Assembly: GCA_032158295.1 (NCBI GenBank)
Contig: CM063262.1
Coordinates: 10,177,977-10,241,976, forward strand
From: Pycnopodia helianthoides
Lineage: Eukaryota > Echinodermata > Asteroidea > Forcipulatida > Asteriidae
Length of the DNA: 64,000 nt
Direction: 5' to 3'
Under the pieces are notes generated by a model. The model did not search any database. It worked only from the letters and a program-made list of their open reading frames with translations, and was not told where the DNA came from. This document shows, one piece after another, positions 57,401 through 64,000 of this stretch. Position 1 is the first letter of the stretch, and the number at the start of each line of letters is the position of its first letter. Both the position numbers and the translations under genes were made by a program.

Positions 57401-60400
57401 CTTATTAATGTAGTACCAAAGAGTTTATATTTCCAAAAACAATATCCATATTCTAAAAAAAACGAAAAAAATTAACCTACCGACTCTAACTTTTGAAGAC
57501 CCTCTCTGGACAAACAAATTTTTTGTTTTGGCCTAATGAACAATTTGTGTTTGTATTTTTTTCCCAGTCGTTGTTTAACAGCAACACATTCTCTTCATCA
57601 ATCCTTAGTGATGTGTCGCATATCCTCCTGGGGCAGGCCTCCGACTCGCCCACGGCGTACATCCAATCCGCTCTCTCTGACTTGCACCGTTTGTTCGGAG
57701 CAGCCAGAAAGCAACTTGCAAAAGGTTAGTGTCAATCTGTCTTAATTGGTGGGTTCTTATACCCCATACATTACCTTCCTCACCCTCCTCCCACACCCTC
57801 CCTTATACTACCTTCTACCACTTTCATCCCTCTCCCTCTTCTAACCCCTTACACTACCCCTCATTTACACCAATAACATCCCCTTCCCCTTCCTCCCCTT
57901 CCTCTCTTTCATCCCATCCCTCCCCCTTTTACCACTCCAATTCAACTACGTCTCGCATACACCTAGCGTCTCACTCTCCCCTTGCCTGCATGCCAATCAT
58001 AATACACTGCAAAACTTACTATTTTTTATTTTTCTTCCATTCATGCCAAGTGTTTCAATGTCTAGATCTTTTATAACTAGTCGATACACTCATTCTATGC
58101 ATACCATTGTTTAGTGAAATCCTTTATTCCACGGTGGTGTCTTAAACGTTTGCTGTATACCGTGAGGTATACGTAGGACAGTTAGACTATAGGTCTTTCT
58201 TCATACAAGATTAGTCAAAAATTAGGTTAGTTCACTTCGGAGGGCCCAATAACATGAATTCAATGAATCCAATTCAATTCAATTCAATTTTATTATGATG
58301 TCCATAGAATGGAAATTCGCCTTTGCCCAAAGCATAACAAATACATTAACAATTTTACAGAATTGCAAATAATGCTGAAGAATAACAATGCAGAACTCTT
58401 ATGCAACAAGTTAGAACTTGTTCAAAAACGCACCTGTCGTATTCTACTTGGCTCTAATTATCATAACTATGACCAAGCCTTGTGTATGTTGAATCTTGAT
58501 TCCTTGTTTGAAAGGAGGAAAAAACTCTGCTCTAAGTTTGCTTTAAAAACATTCAGGTCAACAGAATTTGCTGACTGGTTCCCTAAGACAAATAATGTCC
58601 ACGGAATGGAGTTAAGAACCAAACGGGTGATCTACCAACATAAAGGATTCACCAAAAGATTTCAAAACAGCCCTATCCCGTATCTAATTGGATTGTTAAA
58701 TGACATGTTTAAAGATTGTTTTTTATTTTATTTTTTGTATTGGTGCTTGTGCATGTTTTTGTGTCCTGTTTAAAAACAAAATTATTTTACATCGCCCGTG
58801 TTCCTTGTGTTTTAAGGTTGTTTTGGTCTAAGTAACTTTTTAATTTCCTTCTGTGTATTGTTGTTTTTGACCTACTGTAACCACTGTGCAATTCAGCCTC
58901 CGGGCTGCAATATGGTGTGAATAAACTAATAATAATAATAATAATAATAATAAGCAGCCATTCAAATTTCTGTGCGTGTTGGCATTGGTCAAGTCAACAG
59001 GCCACTTGTGGTGAGACACTGTAGTGGATTGCGCATACTCGGGCAACTGTTTCACGGAGTCCTGTGGCCCCATAAAAAGGCCACTGAAAACAACTACAGA
59101 TAGTAATAATAATAATAATAGTGGCTTCTTATATAGCGCTCATATCCGTCACTTAGTGACGCTCAAGGCACTTCAACAGTCAGTATTTTTCCTGCAAGGT
59201 ATTGTGGAGCTACATTTTTGAAGTATTAGACCTATTCCTTTACATAGCACCATGTAATGGTTTACAAGGTGCTTCGGCGTAATATGCAGCCAATCAAACC
59301 AGGAACACCGGGGCGAACCCCTTCTCTTTTTGATATGTGCACTGGGTTATTTTACGTGCATTACACAACACACGGGACAAACGGCTTTATGTCCCATCCG
59401 AAGGACGAAGCAATAATGGTTTAAGTGTCTTGCTTAAGGAGACAAGTGTCACGACCGGAACTCGAACCCACACTCTGCTGAACAGAAACACCAGAGCTTG
59501 AGTCCGGTGCTCTTATCCGCTCGGCCACTACACGCATCAAGATGAACTCTTTGCATGGGATTGTGGCTAATGGCTTCAACGAAGACCTGTACCTTTCGCA
59601 TACTAGCCAAGATTTTGTAAAGACGGAACATACTGCATTGTCCAGAGGGTTTTCATCTCTCTCTGGGATGCCATCTGTTTGAACAGGCGTGGGTCAATGA
59701 TTGGATGTTACATAACGTTTTTTAAGTGGTCTGTGCTTCAGAAACATTACCGTAAACAGAAATACGAACCACTAAAATCTGTAAATGTTAATGTGAAAAC
59801 ATCTTTATATGGGTGTCCAAACTGAGTTTAAAGGTATTGTACACTTTTGGTAACAGCTCAAAATCAGTGTCCACATTTTGTGTGATTAAACATATGCATG
59901 AACAAACAAACCTGTGAAAGTTTGAGTTCAATTGGTCATCGAGGTCACGAGAAAATAGTGAAAAGAGATCTTATGTGTTTTCTGTTTTTTCAAATTATCG
60001 CGCGCGATAATTACTATTGTTTTACTCGTTTCTCAGAAACGATAGCATTTTAGGCAGAAATATTTTAAGGAACCCTTTCTACCATTACTTACTTTAAATC
60101 ATGTAAGTTATGTGTGAATCTGTGAACATTGTGTTTTTCGATCTTACCAATAGTGTACAGGGCCTTTAACTGACGAAACAAATTATTAATGGCTTTAAAA
60201 AGAGTTGCTTTGTGACCAGAAATAAATCTACACAGGTAAGAGGAAAAGGATTCAATCCCAAAATGAACTGGTTAATGGGACAGTGATCTTCATAGTCTAA
60301 AAAGAAAGACAAATCTATATAATTATTTCAGTGAAAACCGGGCCATGCAACTTCAACTATTCTTATCATTTATTTCCGTAGAAAACAAACATTCCTCAAG

Positions 60401-61265
60401 AACTTCTGACGCAGAAGAAGGTGGAGCATCTAAGGGTGGTAAAGGACCGTTGCATAAGACTTGCTTTAACTGTCAGAAGAAACTTGAGTTCTTTCTTGCC
60501 TGGTGTGTCGAGAATAAAGATGGTCCGAGGATGGTGATCCCTGACGTAGAAGCGATGTACAGTAAGTTGAAACTCTAATTTGGTATCCTGTTTATTTCTG
60601 CTTAGCAGAACACTTTGAAGCACCGTTTCCGGCTTAAACAGCTCTATGAATTTGGTCCACAGGGCCGATTTTCATTGAGCGGCTTTAATAAGCATAAAAT
60701 ATTCCTTAGTGCACAGCCACAATCATGGGTACACAGTTTAAAAACCAGTGATGTAACAGTTATCTCAATGTTGTTTGTAAATTTATTAACCAGCGCTGTG
60801 TGAATGAAGAGTAGAAAGTACTTGAGTTTGTCGAATATAAGATCTGCAAAGAGTTACTCATTTTGTATGTGTTGTTCATTTGGTGTCTTTGTAACAAAAA
60901 GTGTACCCATGATTGTGGCTGTGCACCTTAACAATTGTCTGCTTAGCAGAAATGAGCAGGATACCAGTCACAAATTGTACACTTGTCATGGTAGTTTGGC
61001 TGGTAACCTCTTTCTGGTAAGCATAATTTTGTTGTGCTTGGCTACTTTTTGTGGTTAAGCAGCTCTATGAAATTGGGCCAAGGTAGGAGACATTTGGCTA
61101 TCGTATGGTCTAATATTTTGATCTCCGATTATGTTTTTTTTTACAGGATCGAGACGAGGGGCAGAGGAGCAGCATAATTTAACCAAGTCAGCTTTTGAGA
61201 CCCAGTGGGGTGACAACAAACCCCCACCCAAACCTAAGAACAGACTCATTGAAGAACTAAACTGA
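48420..61265 (+). CDS. ZNHIT2: ZNHIT2, HIT-type zinc finger protein, 10 exons, 472 aa
   Basis: Exons: 48420-48505, 50765-50914, 52256-52410, 53136-53260, 55000-55283, 56116-56185, 56762-56854, 57568-57724, 60382-60561, 61147-61265. All junctions are GT-AG and stay in frame. The HIT finger spans exons 1-2, with ligands C27, C30, C39, C42, C47, C51, H57 and C60; the block YCSLTCY...SGCSEKFSRDHF matches the family. An acidic run follows (D/E at 103-115), then SLEERIAGLDL, the conserved WERLTDREKRDFE and IWNPWW block (138-169), a Pro-rich linker, and the helical C-terminal half including YSYAYAVRLYNG. In mammals ZNHIT2 binds RUVBL1/2 (R2TP) and helps assemble U5 snRNP in cytoplasm and nucleus. 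It is somewhat longer than the human protein of about 400 aa, mostly in linkers. The start lies in AAGATGGCGGC, typical of housekeeping promoters. Tail-to-tail with NDUFS2. Confidence 0.97.
48717..49420. repeat. Duplicated block in ZNHIT2 intron 1, copy with a 436-bp insert
   Basis: GTTAGAGATAGGGCTGAAAT, TTGGCGACCAGAAGAG and CACCATTGAATTTCTCCTGA match 50261-50480. Between the last two blocks, 48900-49335 is extra here. Confidence 0.85.
50255..50480. repeat. Duplicated block in ZNHIT2 intron 1, uninterrupted copy
   Basis: TTGGCGACCAGAAGAG joins directly to CACCATTGAATTTCTCC at about 50386, so this copy is the empty-site form of 48717-49420. Confidence 0.85.
50511..50691. mobile_element. Inverted-repeat MITE in ZNHIT2 intron 1
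   Basis: ATACGCTGGACTCCCTCCGC on the left and its inverse AGAGGGAGTCCAGCGTAT on the right, with inner GGCCC/GGGCC arms. Ends 74 bp before exon 2. Confidence 0.78.
51338..51515 (+). mobile_element. CRE/YY1 element, intact copy in ZNHIT2 intron 2
   Basis: Same layout as 37533-37711: left and right TGACGTCA and GAAGATGGCGGC. The end GCATTTAAGG serves as the empty-site reference for the insertion at 17614. Confidence 0.85.
51630..52026 (+). mobile_element. TTAA-1 MITE in ZNHIT2 intron 2
   Basis: Full copy, ending 230 bp before exon 3. Confidence 0.92.
52470..52830 (+). mobile_element. tRNA-derived SINE in ZNHIT2 intron 3
   Basis: Head GGATGGCTAGTGCGTAGAGC (A box) and CTGGTTCGATTCTTGGC (B box), then a body with CCTTCGGATGAGTTCCTGTG and GGTAAAAGAACCAAGTACAC, similar to the body of the Leu-type SINE. 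Confidence 0.7.
53412..53804 (-). mobile_element. TTAA-2 MITE in ZNHIT2 intron 4
   Basis: Reverse full copy (CTAA on the left, TTAA on the right) with the CACGCGTG palindrome near 53600. Confidence 0.85.
54371..54746 (+). mobile_element. TTAA-2-like MITE in ZNHIT2 intron 4
   Basis: Forward copy of the GGCTTCAGGCATGAAGCC-hairpin subtype, as at 35468-35870. Its ends have decayed. Confidence 0.75.
56283..56676 (+). mobile_element. TTAA-1 MITE in ZNHIT2 intron 6
   Basis: Full but older copy. The left flank has decayed to TTGA, and there are several internal changes. Confidence 0.88.
57089..57465. repeat. Tandem duplication in ZNHIT2 intron 7, about 190-bp units
   Basis: Units at 57089-57270 and 57283-57465 share GGTTGAACAG, CTATTCAAAGACATTT, GAGTTCAATACAGTGAAAGT and CCAAAGAGTTTATATTT, with about 10-15 percent difference. 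Confidence 0.85.
57765..57985 (+). repeat. Pyrimidine-rich tract in ZNHIT2 intron 8
   Basis: About 220 bp dominated by C and T on the plus strand (runs such as CCTTCCTCACCCTCCTCCC), starting about 40 bp after the exon 8 donor. Confidence 0.8.
58258..58951 (+). mobile_element. CR1/L2-like non-LTR retrotransposon, 5'-truncated 3' end
   Basis: A frame at 58309-58773 encodes the C-terminal end of a reverse transcriptase ORF2. It has the blocks LELVQKRTCRILLGSNYHNYD, SLFERRKKLC and NSPIPYLIGLLN, familiar from this class. The catalytic part of the RT and the endonuclease are absent. The 3' UTR ends GGGCTGCAATATGGTGTGAA, then a run of AAT repeats at 58927-58951, as CR1/L2-type elements usually end in a microsatellite rather than poly(A). 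It starts after AATTC repeats at 58262-58288. It lies in ZNHIT2 intron 8 in the sense direction. A dead copy. Confidence 0.8.
59125..59540 (-). mobile_element. tRNA-Leu-derived SINE in ZNHIT2 intron 8
   Basis: On the minus strand the head reads GTAGTGGCCGAGCGGATAAG, then ACTCAAGCTCTGGTG and GGGTTCGAGTTCCGG, a clear tRNA-Leu(CAA)-like start. The same body as at 10344 follows, ending in AAT repeats (59101-59122). Confidence 0.82.
59828..60169 (-). mobile_element. TTAA-3 MITE in ZNHIT2 intron 8
   Basis: Near-identical inverse of 32740-33081, also 342 bp from TTAA to TTAA, with the same TTATCGCGCGCGATAA centre. Confidence 0.88.
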
Positions 61266-61344
61266 GGTTCAACTGTACTAACAGGGACCAGGATGTTGTG
61301 GGATGCGTGACTGGCTTGAGGTAACACTTATTCCACCTTACCAG

Positions 61345-61521
61345 AGCCCAATTTCCATAGAGCTGCTTAAGCAGAAAATACTGCTTAACAATTTTCTGCC
61401 GGATACCAGTCACAAATTGCACATGCGACATGGTAGTTTGGCCGGTAACCTTATTCTGGTAAGCATTTTGTTTTGCTTAGCTACATTTTGTGCTTAAGCA
61501 GCTCTATGAAATTGGGCCCAG
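61345..61521. mobile_element. CATAGAGCTGCTTAAGC inverted-repeat element
   Basis: A clean copy of about 177 bp in the ZNHIT2 3' flank: GCCCAATTTCCATAGAGCTG to AGCTCTATGAAATTGGGCCC. A second, partial copy is at 60930-61080 in intron 9, and a single end lies at 60600-60660. Confidence 0.75.
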
Positions 61522-63337
61522 GGTCCAAAGTGTTGTCCCTTTGTAAACAGGCCTGGGATTTTTCTCCGAGGTCCTGGAGGTCACGACCTTCTGTTGCCCC
61601 TGGTCTTGGCCTTGGTGCCCCTTCAAAAGTTTCCCATAGACTTTAAGATTTTTTAACAGAACTGCCCTTCACAAAATGAAAATGGTCTTGCCCTCTCAAA
61701 GATGAGATTTCAGGCCTGAAACAAGAATAACTCCTAGTAAGGTTCACAACTGAGCCAAGCAGAGCTGCCAACTTTTCCTTATACTGCAGTAAGTTCCCTA
61801 AAAATAAACCAATCTTTTCACATTCTGATGAAAAAATTTGAAAATCTCCCCGATTATGGAAACTTTTTTCCGTTATGTTGAATGTAATTCTAAATATCTC
61901 CCCCGATTGCTGTACAAAATCTCCCTTTGAAGGGAATTTTCTCGAAATGTTACACATGATCAACACCTGCAATGCCTCTTACCAAGTAAGTTTTTATGGT
62001 CACTAATTTTTGGAATATTTAACAAAGGTACACCCTCCCTTTAAAGGAACAAGCAATAATCTCCACAGACTACCCTCTCAAATAAAACACACAAACCTCA
62101 CTTTAAGCTTCAATCAAATCAATATTTATTAGTTTTTTGGGGTAGTATTTTTTACAAATATGAACCAATCCCAAGGAAGTTCGGCTTAATTTGTGAAGTA
62201 AAGCACAAGTATTTTTCTTTGTTTAATTTAAATTTAACTTCTGAAGTGGATACAGTGAAGATGCATTAATTGCGAGTTACCCTCATTTTCAATTTTTTTA
62301 TTTGGGGATAAAAAATACCAATTTCTATGCACGAGAATTCAATGGCTTTTAATTCCAAAAGAAATAAGCAAAACCACAATTAATACATCATCACGTGTTG
62401 ACGTAATTTCACCTAAGCCTCTCGTCACAAAAATGTTTGGACATTAACAACCGCTAGTGACCGCATTGTTTGACCACTCGAGCATGAAGCACACATTCTT
62501 ACACAACAGAAAGGCCTTCTTTTTTTTTTTTACAAACTCTAATATCACCTTGAAAATATTCTCTAGCTCAAACAATTTTTTGTGCACAACCAAACGGCGC
62601 TCCATAGGTGTTTGGCATTTCGAATTTCTCCACCAATTTGCAGTGATTGCATAAGGGCAACCTTATACCTCATTGGAAAGATCCAATCTTCCTCTTTCCA
62701 ACCATTGTAAGCTTGGAAGGCCTAGTATGGAGGGTAAACAACGACAAAACTACAGCTGTATTACAAATGGTTTTTAAGCTGTCTTGAGTGGGGGGTTTTG
62801 TGTTGCTTATGGTCAGGAAATGGGTTAATTATTTTAATTTCAAATTGTGGTCTCTTTAATAACAGTGTCAGCCCAAATCAAGTCTACTGGGGCAACCAAA
62901 ATAGTGTTCAGAATAAATATTTACATTTTTCAACAACAGAAAACAGCTTCCTACTTCAACGTTACGGAACACCTTTTTTGTTTCTTGCCTTTAATTCGGT
63001 TATTTTTCAGAGCAAGTTAAAAGCTAAGCCAGCGCTTACTGTGGTTCAAAAGAACCAATTGATGGACACTCCCCCTTTTTTTCTTAAGGTATTAAATTTG
63101 TGTTTCCTACTTTACAGTGTCTTACTTTGATTTTTTTTTTGTCTTGCTCCCAAGAACTTTAAGAAGTTAAATGAACTTTATGAAGTAATTTTTTCACTGG
63201 TTGTTTTCGGCAAACATTATGAGTGTTGTACCTTCTACCTGAGGAAGAAAGGGCCAAGATGTACAAGTGACGAGTCTTATAAATACGCCCCCGTCTCAAT
63301 AAGATGACTGTTTTCTTATGGATGACTTTCTGACATC
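61522..63337. other. Intergenic region between convergent ZNHIT2 and NDUFS2
   Basis: Contains a decayed TTAA-2-like fragment (about 61900-62047, ending CACCCTCCCTTTAAAGG). The remainder to 63337 is AT-rich 3'-flanking sequence without a convincing frame. Confidence 0.5.
62081..62086 (+). terminator. Candidate distal poly(A) signal of ZNHIT2
   Basis: AATAAA about 0.8 kb after the ZNHIT2 stop codon, and the first canonical one I noticed on this strand. The intervening DNA contains repeats, so a nearer non-canonical signal is possible. Confidence 0.3.
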
Positions 63338-63670
63338 TTAGCGATCAATCTCTCCAAACACAACGTCCAATGTTCCTGCAAGACAACAAAAAAATATGAT
63401 AGAATTATCTAGGGTTACACATCTATGTTTATTTCCCAAAACGGAATTCCGATTGACCATTTAACGGATTCTACCGATTCCAATCGGTCCACATATAGAC
63501 ATGTTTGGAGTGTTCACCATCAACTTACCGATGATCGCGACGGCATCAGCCAGCATGTGACCTCTCGTCACTTTGTCCAATCCTGCTAGATGGGCAAAAC
63601 CGGGTGCTTTGATCTTGCAACGGTACGGCCGACTTGACCCGTCCGACACCAGATATACTCCAAACTCACC
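63338..63670 (-). CDS. NDUFS2: NDUFS2, 3' end (last two coding exons; partial)
   Basis: On the minus strand, exon 63670-63529 starts after a TTTTCAG acceptor and encodes [20 protein letters not shown] and onward to [11 protein letters not shown], ending at GTAAGT. Exon 63375-63338 completes it with [11 protein letters not shown] and a stop. This is the strongly conserved C-terminus of the 49-kDa core subunit of mitochondrial complex I, which helps form the quinone-binding site next to the terminal Fe-S cluster. The rest of the gene lies beyond the right edge of the window, because 63671-64000 shows only intron and a SINE. It is convergent with ZNHIT2, with about 2.1 kb between the stop codons. 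Identification is essentially certain from the residue match; only the upstream exons are missing. Confidence 0.97.
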
Positions 63671-63689
63671 CTGAAAAAAAACAGAGATT

Positions 63690-64000
63690 TGAAAAGAGTC
63701 GCTTATTAATGGAGTGTCATTTCATTTAAATTCATTTATATTCATTTATTTATTCTGGTTGTGAAGCCAAGGACTCTCAGAAAGCGAACTTAATCACTAT
63801 ACTAGCCAAGAACCCCGTGGAGAGAAGACAATGAAGGAAGTTTCAGTTTTAGGTGTGGGAGGAAAACCCCCGAGTAATATTCTAGGGAAAACCCACAGAT
63901 GAGGCGGGGACTGAAAAACCCAATCCACGTAGTGCCCCGGTGTGATTTGAACTGGGGTCCCCAGAGGTGGAAGGCAAGGCAAGATACCACTACGTCAACC
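63690..64000 (-). mobile_element. tRNA-derived SINE in an NDUFS2 intron
   Basis: Read from the right edge: GGTTGACGTAGTGGTATC (A box), CCCAGTTCAAATCACACC (B box), then a body ending in AATAAATAAATGA-type repeats. The overlapping short minus-strand frames are not genes. Confidence 0.65.

Noticed and set aside
57729..58076. 115-aa proline/serine-rich frame
   Set aside because: Translation of the pyrimidine tract in ZNHIT2 intron 8, starting within the donor region of exon 8.
63797..63990. Further NDUFS2 exon near the right edge
   Set aside because: The sequence is a tRNA-derived SINE, and the frames do not resemble NDUFS2.
1..64000. piggyBac transposase or other intact transposase for the TTAA or MULE-like elements
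   Set aside because: No frame in the window has transposase motifs. The superfamily assignments rest only on target-site length and sequence.

Overview
This is a stretch of animal nuclear DNA. Its genes are split by introns with GT/AG borders, its coding density is low, and it is packed with miniature inverted-repeat elements, tRNA-derived SINEs, a CR1-like LINE tail and small tandem arrays. The repeat style and the protein sequences suggest a marine deuterostome, most likely an echinoderm and perhaps a sea star. That is inference from memory of such genomes, not a database result. Five protein-coding loci can be supported, and almost everything else is repeat.

Layout. 1-7960: repeats only. 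7967-12921 (+): a five-exon gene for a secreted, probably GPI-anchored protein of the Ly6/uPAR (three-finger) type, called here gene A. 12922-29614: repeats, including a 15-unit minisatellite around 23735-24495 and a 2.36-kb segment present twice (24773-27132 and 27252-29614). 29631-30668 (-): an uninterrupted reading frame for a TREK-like two-pore potassium channel. 30669-39095: repeats. 39096-44253 (+): gene B, a paralogue of gene A with the same exon number, intron phases and ten-cysteine pattern. 44254-48419: repeats. 48420-61265 (+): a complete ten-exon ZNHIT2 gene. 63338-63670 (-): the last two coding exons of NDUFS2, running out of the window to the right and convergent with ZNHIT2.

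Most of the interspersed DNA belongs to a few element families. The most abundant are non-coding elements flanked by TTAA (called here TTAA-1 to TTAA-4). Their internal sequences resemble one another across families, so they look like one diverged superfamily. TTAA-1 has about 18 copies in 64 kb. A MULE-like element with perfect 9-bp target duplications, a family carrying CRE (TGACGTCA) and YY1-like (AAGATGGCGGC) motifs, and three copies of a roughly 100-bp near-perfect palindrome around gene B are also present. Several elements are nested, and related uninterrupted copies elsewhere in the window act as empty sites that prove the insertions.

ZNHIT2 (RUVBL/R2TP-linked assembly of U5 snRNP) and NDUFS2 (complex I core) are housekeeping genes with no obvious link to the rest. 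The Ly6-like pair on either side of a K2P channel is the one arrangement that might mean something functionally, because Ly6 proteins are known to modulate ion channels. The sequence shows only that they are neighbours. I found no prokaryote-style system, no CRISPR array and no intact transposase.
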